Assembly (NCBI GenBank): GCA_036496605.1
Contig: DASXKV010000033.1
Span: 283,161-347,160, forward strand
Source: Gemmatimonadaceae bacterium
GTDB taxonomy: Bacteria > Gemmatimonadota > Gemmatimonadetes > Gemmatimonadales > Gemmatimonadaceae
Direction of reading: 5' to 3'
DNA: 64,000 bases
The notes beneath the pieces are model-generated. The model was not told where the DNA came from, searched no databases, and saw nothing but the letters and a program-made list of their open reading frames with translations. The translations under genes were made by a program, and so were the position numbers. This document shows positions 33,244-42,589 of the stretch, one piece after another; positions within the stretch are counted from its first letter, which is position 1, and each line of letters starts with the position of its first letter.

Positions 33244-35462
33244 ACGCCTCTGTTGCCGATCACGTCGCCGGCGAAAAGGCACTCGCCGTGGCAAGAACGC
33301 TGCTCGCGCGCGAACTGCTGGAGTCGGAAACGTCGCCAGCGACAATCGGCGACGTCACGCTCCACGCGCATCAACGCGAGGCTGTGGTGCGGATCCGCGC
33401 GTTGCTGCGCACCGCGAGCGGGGCGCTTCTCGCCGATTCGACCGGGCTGGGCAAGACCTTCGTCGCGCTCGCACTGGCGCACGGATTTGAGCGAGTACTC
33501 ATCATCGCGCCCGCCGCACTTCGCGAGTCGTGGCGCCAGGCGATCGCACGGACGCGGGTCACCGCGTCCTTTGTCTCGCTCGAGGCTCTGAGTCGCGGCG
33601 CACACTCGCCGCTCGAGACCGCCGATCTCATGATCGTCGACGAGGCGCATCATCTTCGGAATCCGCGAACGAAATGCTACGACGCCATCGCCGCCCTCTG
33701 CGCTCGGTCCCGCGTGCTGTTGATGAGCGCGACACCGCTCCAGAATCGTCGCGACGATCTCGTCGCGCAGCTCGCCGTCTTTCTCGGCGACGCCGCGGTG
33801 ACGGCAACGGACGCCGAGCTGTCGCGGTTCATCGTACGTCGACGCGCCGAGGACCGAGCGCTCCGCCTTCCCTCCGTTCACGGACCGCGATGGATCGCGT
33901 TGCCAATCGCCGATGAGCTGCTCGATGATCTTCTCGCATTGCCTCCGCCGGTACCGGGCGCCGACGAAGGGACAGCCGGTGCGCTGGTGCGATACTCACT
34001 CGTGCGGCAGTGGTCATCGAGCCGCGCGGCACTGGTCGCTGCGCTGCGACGGCGTGTTGCGCGAGCGGTTGCACTGATGACGTCTCTCGAAGCGGGGCGG
34101 TGGCCCAGCCGACATCAATTGGCGGCATGGTCGTACGCGGAGCAAGCAGTGCAGCTGGCCTTTCCAGAAATGGTGACGGCGTTAGGCGCCGACCAGTCGG
34201 ATTTATCGACGATGCTGGAGGCTGTGCGCCATCACGCGGATGCCTTGCGCGACCTCCTCATTCGGCTGCGAGACATTCCAGATCCGGATCCCGAGCGCGC
34301 GTCGGCGTTGATCGATATTTGCACGGCACATCGCGGGACACGCATCATCGCCTTCACCCAGTACGCGGAGACCGTGAGCGCCCTTTCGCGTTTACTCATG
34401 CCACGACTGCCCGGCGTTGCCGCGCTCACGGCGCGTGGAGGGCGGGTCGCCGGGGGCCGCATCCTGCGTCGCGACGTACTGACGCAATTCGCGCCACGCG
34501 CCGGTGGCTCGGACGTCGGTGCCGCGGAGCGAATCGATCTTCTGGTGACCACGGACGTAGTGAGCGAGGGCCTCGACCTCCAACGTGCCTCGGTCGTCGT
34601 ACACCTCGATCTCCCATGGAACCCGGCTCGTCTCGAGCAACGGGTCGGTCGAGTTCGACGCCTTGGCTCGTTACATGACGCCGTCTTTGTTTACGCGCTT
34701 GCTCCACCAATCGACTCCGAGCGCATGCTTCGGGTCATTGAGAGACTCGAGAAGAAGCTCGGCCTCGCGGGCCGCACCGTCGGGCTGGACTCAGCGGTCA
34801 TGCCCGGCGCGCTCCGGTTCGACGAGACCGCTCCACCCGAGCTGGCGAGCGAGACACACGCGCTGCTCCAGTCGTGGCGCGAGCCGGCGCTGGCGGCGGG
34901 TTCGCCGACGATCTCTCCGATCCACGCCGGCGTGACCGCAGATAACGACGGATTCCTCGCGCTGCTCGCGGCAGGCACCGAACGGCTGCTTGTCGCTGCC
35001 GTCGACGGCGGCGGGCCGTCACTCGACCCGGCCGTCGTCGGCCGCGCCCTCACTCTGTGCCTGGGCTCCGCGCGCGCGACCCATGCGGCCGAAATTGTGC
35101 TCGCGACGGAGGCCATCCACAGTTGGTGGAAGGATTGGTCCGCCCGAGGCCAGCTCGCCGTGTGCAGTCCCGCCGGTGCGCGCCTCCGCGCTCATGTCGC
35201 CGCCCGAATCCGGTCCGTTCTGGCCGAGGCGCCGCGTCATGAGCGGCCCGCTCTCACGCCGCTGGCGTCGCGCGCGCAGCAAGCGCTGAGTATATCGTTA
35301 GGCGCTGGCGCCGAACGGAAGCTCGTCGCGCTCGAGAGCGCTGCTCGTCGGGATGCCGAATGGCTAGGTGCGATCGCCGCACTCGGGGATGGCCGACCGG
35401 CGCGACGAACGCCCCAGGACCTGCGAATCCTGCTGATCGTGTTGTTGCGTCACTCGAGCTGA
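33240..35462 (+). CDS. SNF2/RapA-like DNA helicase-ATPase
   Basis: A 740-residue superfamily 2 ATPase. Motif I LADSTGLGKTFVALALAHG (about 65-83), motif II IVDEAHHLRNP (about 131-141), motif III LLMSATPLQNRRDD (about 160-173), and in the second RecA domain IIAFTQYAETVS, VTTDVVSEGLDLQ and HLDLPWNPARLEQRVGRVRR (about 456-475). The motifs are intact and of RapA/HepA-SNF2 type. The C-terminal 230 residues are unique and helical. The GTG start lies in the stop of the methylase gene. SNF2 proteins pair with methylases in DISARM and related systems, but no nuclease gene follows; the next gene is convergent. Confidence 0.85.
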   Translation: MNASVADHVAGEKALAVARTLLARELLESETSPATIGDVTLHAHQREAVVRIRALLRTASGALLADSTGLGKTFVALALAHGFERVLIIAPAALRESWRQAIARTRVTASFVSLEALSRGAHSPLETADLMIVDEAHHLRNPRTKCYDAIAALCARSRVLLMSATPLQNRRDDLVAQLAVFLGDAAVTATDAELSRFIVRRRAEDRALRLPSVHGPRWIALPIADELLDDLLALPPPVPGADEGTAGALVRYSLVRQWSSSRAALVAALRRRVARAVALMTSLEAGRWPSRHQLAAWSYAEQAVQLAFPEMVTALGADQSDLSTMLEAVRHHADALRDLLIRLRDIPDPDPERASALIDICTAHRGTRIIAFTQYAETVSALSRLLMPRLPGVAALTARGGRVAGGRILRRDVLTQFAPRAGGSDVGAAERIDLLVTTDVVSEGLDLQRASVVVHLDLPWNPARLEQRVGRVRRLGSLHDAVFVYALAPPIDSERMLRVIERLEKKLGLAGRTVGLDSAVMPGALRFDETAPPELASETHALLQSWREPALAAGSPTISPIHAGVTADNDGFLALLAAGTERLLVAAVDGGGPSLDPAVVGRALTLCLGSARATHAAEIVLATEAIHSWWKDWSARGQLAVCSPAGARLRAHVAARIRSVLAEAPRHERPALTPLASRAQQALSISLGAGAERKLVALESAARRDAEWLGAIAALGDGRPARRTPQDLRILLIVLLRHSS

Positions 35463-35481
35463 AGGGCGACGCCCGTAGCGC

Positions 35482-36348
35482 TCAGCGCAGCGGCGTGGCG
35501 CGAAGGCGAACGAGCACGACGCTGCTCTGTGGACCAACGCCGACCATCAACCGTCCGCCAACGAGCGCATCCGCCGTGTACTGTCCGATGCGCTTGCCGT
35601 TGACCAGGAGAGCGATGTCCTGGCCACGGACTTCGACTGAGACATGGTTGATTGCACCCGTGTCGGTCTGGACCGCCGCCACTTCGGATAGCTTCACAAG
35701 GGAATTGCACTGACGGTCGCTATTCCAGCATAGCTCCACGCTGCGATCGGCGGACACGCTGAGCGAGTAGTATTTGCCCGAGCGGTCCTGCCGGCCGAAT
35801 CCGAGGATCACCGCGCCGTGCTTTGTCGACCCCAGTTGCGACACCTCGAGGTCGAGCTGAACGTCCGCCGGCAGATCGAGCGAAGGATAACGCACCAGGC
35901 ACATTGCGTCCGTCGACGTGTTCTCCATCCGGACCCCCTGGTCCTCGAATCGCGCGCGGCACCTTGGGTTCGACCAGGTGAAACCCTGCGACGTGTTCGA
36001 CTGCGCGAACTCGTCGTCGATGATCGGCGGGAGCGGCGGCTTCTCCGGCGGCTTGGCCGTCGTACAAACACTACTCAGACCACCGAGTAGCAGCGTGTCG
36101 CTGCCCGAAATGCTGAGCTGGCGACGGACGCTATCGTCCACGAAAAACGCGATGCAATACGTCTGCGCGCTGCGCAGAATCTGTCGCGACGAAACGCCGT
36201 GCTGGCGGAGATCCATCACTTCGGCAAGCGACAATGCCTTGCTGGAGCCCTGAGCGCGAAGCGGCGTGGCGGCGAGAAGGAGGGCCATCGCGCCAAACAT
36301 CGCGCAACGCCGCGCCACACGTAGTGGTGACGCCAGGTATGCCGTCAT
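35482..36348 (-). CDS. Secreted protein of unknown function
   Basis: A 288-residue exported protein. A signal peptide (MFGAMALLLAATPLRAQG) is followed by a short helical segment with SLAEVMDLRQHGVSSRQILR, then a beta-rich, laminin-G-like domain (about residues 95-288) that includes LDLEVSQLG and YYSLSVSADRSVELC, with several Cys in pairs. It resembles DUF1080-type or glucanase-like folds, but no catalytic residues are seen. The ATG at 36348 overlaps the kinase-like gene's stop by ATGA; an ATG two codons earlier (36354) is possible. The ATGA coupling to the kinase-like gene suggests a shared task at the cell surface. Confidence 0.65.
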   Translation of the reverse strand: MTAYLASPLRVARRCAMFGAMALLLAATPLRAQGSSKALSLAEVMDLRQHGVSSRQILRSAQTYCIAFFVDDSVRRQLSISGSDTLLLGGLSSVCTTAKPPEKPPLPPIIDDEFAQSNTSQGFTWSNPRCRARFEDQGVRMENTSTDAMCLVRYPSLDLPADVQLDLEVSQLGSTKHGAVILGFGRQDRSGKYYSLSVSADRSVELCWNSDRQCNSLVKLSEVAAVQTDTGAINHVSVEVRGQDIALLVNGKRIGQYTADALVGGRLMVGVGPQSSVVLVRLRATPLR

Positions 36349-38426
36349 TGGCATGCCCTCGCTTCCTCGCCGCGACGTTTGTGCATCTCATTCTCCGCCG
36401 TACATGCCTGCAGCGCGCGCCCGTCCGCTTGCTCGATGTCACGCCGCAAATTCTTTATCGCTTGTGAATCCGGATACCGGTTGACGATGCTGTCCACCTG
36501 CGCGATCGCCGTGCGGAACGTTCGGCGCGCGATCACGTAGTCGCCTTGATCTGCCTGATCCTGTCCATTCGTTAGGCGAGTCCTGGCATCGACGAGCACC
36601 TCCGGCGGAACGATCTTGAGCTCCTGGGCGCTCCCTGGCACTGCGATCTTCACGCTTGGCATTCGACCCGCAGGCACTATCACCGGCGTTGGGTCTGGCG
36701 ATCGCGACGCGGCAGGCGCGGCGGTCCGCTCCGGTGCATTCGACCGCTTTGCGACTGACGCTGGCGAATCGACAGCTGGATCTGCGGCCGACGATGAATG
36801 CGAGACGCTCTGCAACACTGCTCCGCCTTCGACGACTTGGTGGGCCGGCGCCGACGCGCTGGCGGATGGTGTGCTAGCGCCAGCGGGCGTGCCCGAGGGC
36901 GCACGAACGCCGCTTGCTCGTCCGCTCCGCGCGAGCAGAATCAGTGAGCTGCCAATCCCAACTACGAGCAGAGCACCAGCGGCGAGGCTATACCGACGTC
37001 GGCGACTCGGCGCCGCCATGTCAGTGAACTCATCTTCGGGAGTCAGAGTCTCAGCGACGAGATCGAAACGCCGCGTCGCCGCTGCCGGCACGGGAAGCGC
37101 CGCTCCGAATGCGGTGACAATCGGCGTGCTCGTTGGCGTCGGCGCCAGCGGCCGCTCTTCGACAATCGTTGGTCGCGGCGGAGCTGGCATGGCCACGGAT
37201 GCTGCCGCCGAGCGAGCAAACGCCTCGAACGGATCCGTTTCGAGAGGCAGATCGGGTGGCAGCGAGTTGCCACCGAATCGTGCTGCCGCACTCTTCAACT
37301 TACGGAAGAGCCTCGCGGAGCCACGCTCCTCGCCGGGAACGACGATTCCTCCGGCCGCGAGGCGCAACCCAGCGCCAGCGTCAACGTCTGGGTGTCCTTC
37401 ATCGAACCGAGACGCGATCTCCGGTGACGAGGTTGTGTGCTGCGCACGAGCGGGAGCAGATCGTCCCTCGACGAGCGCGCTCTCGAGCTGGCGACGGAAT
37501 TCGGACACCGCATGCGGCCGCTGTTGCGGAAGCAGCGCCATACCACGCATGACCAGTCCGGCGAGTCCAGGGGCGAGACCCGACACCGTCGTCAACGGCG
37601 ACGCGACGGCTTCGCCTGCCGCTCGCTCGAGCGCCGACGGCGGAGTCGTTCCCGTGAGCAGAAAGTAAAGCAAGGCCGAGGTGGCATAGACGTCAGTCCA
37701 CGGCCCGATGTCCTTCGTTCCGTACTGCTCGAATGCGGCGAATCCTGATGCAAGATCCGCCGTGTGCACAGGAAGATGCCTGCGAGCACTGAATTCGAGC
37801 AGGATTGCCGCTCCGGCGTCGGTCACGTGCACCGTTCGCGGCGAAAGATCGCGATGGATGATGCTTTCGGCGTGCAGCAACTCGAGCGCTGAAAGCAGCT
37901 GTTGGATAATTCGTTTGGCGTCGGCAGGCGGCACCCTGCCCTGCGATGACTGCAGGAAGTCGGCAAGTGACTGGGTTTCGTGACGGTCCATGACCTGATA
38001 GACCGTCTGGTTCGCGTCGACCACCGTACGCACGCGCACAACGTGCGGGTGCGCGATCTCGGCGAGGACCGCGCCCTCCAGAGCAAAGCGGTGCAAGGCC
38101 CGCAGGAAGTCACGCTCGCAATCCGGCGAATGCGGGCGGACGGAAACGCCATCCGCGCCGCGCGAGACGAGACTCCGTGGAAAGAATTCCTTGATGACGA
38201 CGGCGTCGCCATTCAGGAGATCTTCGGCCTGATAGCTGAACGCGAAGGGGCTCGTTCCTCGAGAGGAACGAACGACGCGAAAGCGATCAGCGAGCAGCGC
38301 TCCGGCGCGGAGCGCGAGCGCGTGATTCGATTCCTGAGCGTCGGGCACACCAACTCCAATGGGGAGATGGCGGATCTGATTGCGCAACGCATGCCCGTCT
38401 TGCGAGTCCCGCGTGTCCACGTGCAC
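36345..38426 (-). CDS. Serine/threonine kinase-like protein, probable pseudokinase
   Basis: A 693-residue protein. The kinase-like domain spans about 45-320, a membrane helix lies at about 483-502, and a C-terminal periplasmic part ends in a TPR-like helical segment. VVIKEFF holds the ATP Lys (79) and HRD is present (191-193), but the catalytic loop reads HRDLSPRTV, with Ser for Lys and Thr for the Mg-binding Asn, and the DFG motif is EFS (211-213). The glycine loop is also degraded (SSRGTSPFAF). The later FEQYGTKDIGPWTDVYA block is well kept. It is therefore likely an ATP-binding or non-catalytic receptor. GTG start; the membrane topology is standard for bacterial Ser/Thr kinases. Confidence 0.8.
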   Translation of the reverse strand: MHVDTRDSQDGHALRNQIRHLPIGVGVPDAQESNHALALRAGALLADRFRVVRSSRGTSPFAFSYQAEDLLNGDAVVIKEFFPRSLVSRGADGVSVRPHSPDCERDFLRALHRFALEGAVLAEIAHPHVVRVRTVVDANQTVYQVMDRHETQSLADFLQSSQGRVPPADAKRIIQQLLSALELLHAESIIHRDLSPRTVHVTDAGAAILLEFSARRHLPVHTADLASGFAAFEQYGTKDIGPWTDVYATSALLYFLLTGTTPPSALERAAGEAVASPLTTVSGLAPGLAGLVMRGMALLPQQRPHAVSEFRRQLESALVEGRSAPARAQHTTSSPEIASRFDEGHPDVDAGAGLRLAAGGIVVPGEERGSARLFRKLKSAAARFGGNSLPPDLPLETDPFEAFARSAAASVAMPAPPRPTIVEERPLAPTPTSTPIVTAFGAALPVPAAATRRFDLVAETLTPEDEFTDMAAPSRRRRYSLAAGALLVVGIGSSLILLARSGRASGVRAPSGTPAGASTPSASASAPAHQVVEGGAVLQSVSHSSSAADPAVDSPASVAKRSNAPERTAAPAASRSPDPTPVIVPAGRMPSVKIAVPGSAQELKIVPPEVLVDARTRLTNGQDQADQGDYVIARRTFRTAIAQVDSIVNRYPDSQAIKNLRRDIEQADGRALQACTAENEMHKRRGEEARACQ

Positions 38427-38569
38427 TCGCAGGCCAATTCACGTTGTTACAATGACCTAACGCACTTCAATCGATGAGGACACGGGAACTGATGTTGTTG
38501 GCGCACGGGGCAATGAGTCGTCCGAGCATCAATATCGCACCACACGGTGTTGCATCGGCGCAACAGATG

Positions 38570-40504
38570 CTAAACATCGTGCGCAGCGCTCGGCGCGACT
38601 CGTCGGGCCGAAGCGAGAGCCGGTGACTCCCCGCTTTGCATGAGGCTGATTCTCTCGTCGACCGGGCCGCGCGGAAGGGTCAGGGCGAACGTCGCGCCTC
38701 GAGTCGGGGTGGTCTCGAGCACCAGATCACCTTTCATCCCACGTGCGAGATCGCGACTGATTGCGAGACCGAGCCCCAAACCCTCCTGCGGCTGCGTTAG
38801 TGATCGGTCGAGCTGTACGAACGGCTCGAACACTTGCTCCCGCCGGGAGTCCGGTATTCCTGGTCCGGTGTCTTGAACACACACGGCGACTCGCGAGTCG
38901 CGTGCAGCCGTGGCCGACAGCGTAATCTTGCCTCCGGCTGGCGTGAATCGAATCGCATTCGACAGGAGGTTCAGCACGACCTGACGAAGCTTTTCGCGAT
39001 CCGCGATGACGGTGAGATCGGGTTCCGATGGGACGTATTCCAGCGTCAGCGACTTCGCCGCAGCTTGCGGTGACACGAGCGCGTCGAGATCGGCGAGAAA
39101 GGGATCGATGCGCACCGGGGCGAGCACGTAAGTCACCTGCCCCCGTTCGATCCGACTGAGATCGAGCACGCCGCTGATGAGTCCCAGCAGATGTTGTCCG
39201 CTCGCGCGAATTCGACCGAGGTCGCGCCGCTGTGCGTCCGTGAGCGGACCACGCAGTCCCATCTCGAGGAGCTCGGTGTATCCGGCAATCGCATTGAGCG
39301 GCGTTCGCAATTCGTGACTCATCGTCGCGAGAAAGTCCGACTTGGCCCGGTTCGCTGCGTGAGCATCCTTTGATTTCTGCTCAAGGGCGCGCTGAGCCAC
39401 CGCCACCTCGTTCACCATGTGATTGAAGCTGTCAGCGAGTCGTGCAATCTCCGCATGGCCCGAACTCGGCACTCGCGTGTCGAACTGACCTCGCGCGATT
39501 GCCTCCGCGCCGTCGGCGATGGCGACGATCGGTTTGGCCACGCGCTGGCCAATGAGGAGCGCTGCTGCCATGCCGGCGATCAGGAGAACGAGGCCGACGA
39601 AGAGCAGTTGACGCAGCGTCGCGCGCGCCGGAGCGAGTACGTCGCGAATGCGCGATTCCATCGTCACCAGGAGCGGCGTGCCGGCGATGGGTGTCTCTGC
39701 GATGAGGAGTTGCTCCGCGGACCCACGCGTCGCGCGCGCCGAATCGTTGGGCTCACGACGGGACGGTGACGACGGCATGCCGGTCACGGTCGTCCAGACG
39801 CTGCCATCGGCGTTGCGGTAGAACGTGCTGATTCCGTCGCCAGCCAGCGCGCGAATGCTGCGATCCGCCTGTGGGTTGGCCGCAATCCGCCGCTGCTGCG
39901 CGACATAGCCGATCGGATTCGCCTCATCGAGCACTGGCTGCACCAGCCAGAAATACACGCGGCCGCCCGAGGCGTAGAGACGGCCAAACTGGAGCGAGTC
40001 CGTGGGCTTCACGTCGTTGATGCCGCCTCGCGGCACACGTGGCGGACCAAGGTTACGTCCATTGGTCGAAGACTCCAAAACTTCCGGCTCGTCGTTTCCG
40101 AGGTATGCAATCCGGCGTCCGTTCGCGCTCCACAGTTCGATCGGTAACCCCGAATCCGTCGGAGAAGAAAGCTCGGAGAGCGCCTTCCGCGCCGCTTCCA
40201 CGTCAAGTGACGAAGAGCGCGTCAGCGGCGCGAAATCGGCGTTCGCGGCAGCCAAGGCGCGTCGAATAGCAGGATCTCGAGCCGCCGTCGCAAATCGAGT
40301 CCGCGTTTGCCGGATTCCCGTCTCGCCGAGACTTGCCAGCTGGCGCGTTGATCGAATCAGTGTCTGCGATGCACCGGAGAGCGCAGACCGCGTGAGCGCC
40401 TCATAGGCGACAGCGAGCACGATGAGGAGAGACGCCGTGATGACGGCGCCCGTGAGCAGCGACAGTTGTCTCGCTAAGGAGATCCGGAACGGCCCGGTTC
40501 CCAT
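38570..40504 (-). CDS. Sensor histidine kinase with HAMP
   Basis: A 644-residue membrane kinase. TM1 (about residues 16-37), a periplasmic sensor domain (about 40-295), TM2 (about 303-323), a HAMP linker (VAKPIVAIADGAEAIARGQFD), HisKA with SDFLATMSHELRTPLNAI (His about 397) and HATPase_c with NLLSNAIRFTP, QDTGPGIPDS and EGLGLGLAISRDLARGM. All catalytic boxes are intact. Start chosen at the ATG at 40504, which has GGAG in front, rather than a longer reading through the divergent promoter. No response regulator gene is adjacent. The stimulus is unknown. Confidence 0.92.
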   Translation of the reverse strand: MGTGPFRISLARQLSLLTGAVITASLLIVLAVAYEALTRSALSGASQTLIRSTRQLASLGETGIRQTRTRFATAARDPAIRRALAAANADFAPLTRSSSLDVEAARKALSELSSPTDSGLPIELWSANGRRIAYLGNDEPEVLESSTNGRNLGPPRVPRGGINDVKPTDSLQFGRLYASGGRVYFWLVQPVLDEANPIGYVAQQRRIAANPQADRSIRALAGDGISTFYRNADGSVWTTVTGMPSSPSRREPNDSARATRGSAEQLLIAETPIAGTPLLVTMESRIRDVLAPARATLRQLLFVGLVLLIAGMAAALLIGQRVAKPIVAIADGAEAIARGQFDTRVPSSGHAEIARLADSFNHMVNEVAVAQRALEQKSKDAHAANRAKSDFLATMSHELRTPLNAIAGYTELLEMGLRGPLTDAQRRDLGRIRASGQHLLGLISGVLDLSRIERGQVTYVLAPVRIDPFLADLDALVSPQAAAKSLTLEYVPSEPDLTVIADREKLRQVVLNLLSNAIRFTPAGGKITLSATAARDSRVAVCVQDTGPGIPDSRREQVFEPFVQLDRSLTQPQEGLGLGLAISRDLARGMKGDLVLETTPTRGATFALTLPRGPVDERISLMQSGESPALASARRVAPSAAHDV

Positions 40505-40704
40505 CACTCCGGCCCTACGTGTCCGACGTTGGGTGCCGTCATCGAACCCTTTCAGTGACGATGCAAACGGCAACGTCGCTTCGGATCTGCAGATACGCAA
40601 GCGTATACGAGCGCGACCGACGGCCGCGTGCTAGTATCAAGCCGCTACGGAGATTGCCGGGAGTTTCCCTCGAGTCACCGATCGCCGTGCCGGCGGAGCG
40701 AACC

Positions 40705-41151
40705 ATGTGGAACGAGTTCAAGGCATTTCTCATCAAGCAAAACATGCTTGCCCTGGCGATTGCCGTGGTCATAGGCGCGGCGACGAACGATGTCGTGCAG
40801 GGTTTGGTGAATGACTTCATCATGCCGGTTGTCAATGCCGTGTCGCCGACGAAAGCCTGGATCGATCTTCGATTTCCGCAGAGCGGACCAGTGCAGTTCA
40901 CGTACGGTCATTTCCTCAGCGTCTTGCTGAAATTCGTGATCGTGGGCTTCGTCTGCTGGCGCCTGACGATTGCCCTCATCAGGCCGCCCAAGGCCGAAGC
41001 GAAGCCGGCGACGCGCGAATGCCCATTCTGCCGTCAGACAATCGACGCGCGCGCGACGAGGTGTCCGCATTGCACGAGCCAGCTCACGGTGCTCGTTGCG
41101 CCGACGGGGGCGGCACCGGCAACGACGCGCGAGGCATCGTTAACTCGTTAG
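40705..41151 (+). CDS. mscL: MscL-family mechanosensitive channel with C-terminal zinc ribbon
   Basis: A 148-residue protein. The first 93 residues match MscL: MWNEFKAFLIKQNMLALAIA and TM1 (about 14-36) with VIGAATNDVVQGLVNDFIMP, a periplasmic loop, then TM2 (about 69-92). In place of the usual cytoplasmic helical bundle there is a treble-clef zinc ribbon, CPFCRQTIDARATRCPHC (Cys 106, 109, 120, 123), and an Ala/Thr tail. MscL releases solutes when membrane tension rises. A metal-binding C terminus would be unusual and could control assembly or gating. ATG with GGAG eight bases upstream. The stop is followed by the octamer CGTTAGGC. Confidence 0.85.
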   Translation: MWNEFKAFLIKQNMLALAIAVVIGAATNDVVQGLVNDFIMPVVNAVSPTKAWIDLRFPQSGPVQFTYGHFLSVLLKFVIVGFVCWRLTIALIRPPKAEAKPATRECPFCRQTIDARATRCPHCTSQLTVLVAPTGAAPATTREASLTR

Positions 41152-41182
41152 GCGTGCAAAATGTCGAGCCGCGCGCGTCTCG

Positions 41183-41683
41183 CTACTCTTCCAGCGCCGG
41201 CTCGTACTCGCGTGGACCGGACCGCCCAGTCGGCTCATGCCGGCCAAGGAGACGCACGCAGGTATTCCAGCGAAGGATCGCCTCATCGTTCCCGGCGGGC
41301 CGCAAGGCCTCGGCGCGCTCGTACCAGCTCATCGCCTCGTGGAACCACTCCGCGGCCACATCGGCAGCGCCTAACGCGGAACGATGCAGCTGCGCCTTCG
41401 CGCGCCGCTCACAGATGATTCCCGCGTAGTAGGCCCGCTTATAATCGTCCTTGAGCCGCGGCAACACCTCGCGGGCCCGGTGCACGCCATCCGATTGCTC
41501 CTCGCCGAATTGATCGGTGATCGAGAGGAGCAGCGTGATGAGCGCGCCCTGGTTTTCGGCGTCGACCTCGAGAATGTCGAGGCAAATGCTCTCGGCGGCC
41601 GAGGAATCGTTCAGCAGACGATAGCGTTCCGCCTTCTGCAGCGCTGCCGGAACGCCCTCTCGCGTGATTGGCTTCAGTTGCAT
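41183..41683 (-). CDS. TPR-like helical protein of unknown function
   Basis: A 166-residue soluble protein of helical hairpins: GVPAALQKAERYRLLNDSSA, AESICLDILEVDAENQGALI, REVLPRLKDDYKRAYYAGII and EAMSWYERAEALRPAGNDEA. These fit three or four tetratricopeptide-like repeats. A strong GGGAGGT six bases before the ATG fixes the start at 41683. It follows the succinate dehydrogenase B gene by 36 bases on the same strand and may share its transcript. There is no known function; a protein-protein scaffold is the inference. Confidence 0.72.
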   Translation of the reverse strand: MQLKPITREGVPAALQKAERYRLLNDSSAAESICLDILEVDAENQGALITLLLSITDQFGEEQSDGVHRAREVLPRLKDDYKRAYYAGIICERRAKAQLHRSALGAADVAAEWFHEAMSWYERAEALRPAGNDEAILRWNTCVRLLGRHEPTGRSGPREYEPALEE

Positions 41684-41719
41684 CGCGCACCTCCCGCGCA
41701 CGCTCCGTGATGCGAAGCG

Positions 41720-42589
41720 TTACGTCTTCCTTCGCCTGGAATAGATCTTCACCAGCTTTCCGATCGGGTCGAAGAACTCGTCGACCACTCGCTCCTTGAG
41801 TGGGATGATCGCGTTGTCCGTGATCGTGATGTGCTCCGGACACACCTTCGAACAACACTTGGTGATGTTGCAGTAGCCGATGCCATCCTCCTTCCGAAGC
41901 GCCGACACGCGGTCCGCCGTGTCGAGGGGATGCATCTCGAGCGCCGCCACGTGCACCAGAAATCGCGGCCCGATGAATTCCTCGTGCTTGTGATGATCGC
42001 GCAGGACGTGACAGACGTCCTGGCACAAAAAGCACTCGATGCATTTACGGAATTCCTGAACGCGATCGACGTCGCGCTGGTACATCCGCCACGTGCCATC
42101 CGGTGCGTCGGGCTTCCGTGGCGCGAACGGCGCGATCTTCTTCTTGACGCGAAAATTCCATGAGACGTCGGTGACCAGATCCCGCACGTGCGGGAATGCG
42201 CGCATAGGCTCGATGGTGATCGGCCCCTCTGCCGGCAATTGATCGAGCCGCGTCATGCACATCAGCTTTGGCGATCCATTGATCTCGGCGGAGCAGGAGC
42301 CGCACTTTCCCGCCTTGCAGTTCCATCGCACGGCGAGGTCGTTCACCTGCTTCGCCTGAATCTCATGGACCGCGTCGAGAACGACCATTCCCTCGACGAC
42401 GTCCGTCGTGAATTCGACGAACTCGCCTTTCCCGTTGTCGCCGCGCCAGATCTTGAAGGTGCGCGTGCTGTGCGCCGCCGCGGCGTCTTGTGCAGCTTGC
42501 GCCGCCGTGTACGCATCCACCGCGTGTGATACGGGCGCCGTCGCCGCTGGCGCCGCACTCGCGCGCGAAACGGTTCTGCCATCCGTCAT
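41720..42589 (-). CDS. sdhB: Succinate dehydrogenase iron-sulfur subunit
   Basis: A 289-residue subunit of complex II. A 40-residue Ala-rich leader precedes the ferredoxin domain with the [2Fe-2S] cysteines (C91, C96, C99, C111; CKAGKCGSCS). The C domain has the [4Fe-4S] set CIECFLCQDVC (183-193) and the third-cluster set CNITKCCSKVCPEH (240-250). This spacing matches the Sdh1/actinobacterial form, which probably reduces menaquinone. ATGA overlap with sdhA. The Ala-rich lead may be a poorly conserved extension; its true N terminus could lie closer to residue 40. Confidence 0.93.
   Translation of the reverse strand: MTDGRTVSRASAAPAATAPVSHAVDAYTAAQAAQDAAAAHSTRTFKIWRGDNGKGEFVEFTTDVVEGMVVLDAVHEIQAKQVNDLAVRWNCKAGKCGSCSAEINGSPKLMCMTRLDQLPAEGPITIEPMRAFPHVRDLVTDVSWNFRVKKKIAPFAPRKPDAPDGTWRMYQRDVDRVQEFRKCIECFLCQDVCHVLRDHHKHEEFIGPRFLVHVAALEMHPLDTADRVSALRKEDGIGYCNITKCCSKVCPEHITITDNAIIPLKERVVDEFFDPIGKLVKIYSRRRKT

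Noticed and set aside
30043..35462. Complete BREX or DISARM locus
   Set aside because: No pglZ, brxC, drmA, drmB or drmC homologue is in the window; only the methylase and helicase are present.
36616..37668. Plus-strand open frame opposite the kinase-like gene
   Set aside because: Low-complexity Ser/Ala/Arg translation with no domain; minus-strand kinase-like domain is unmistakable.
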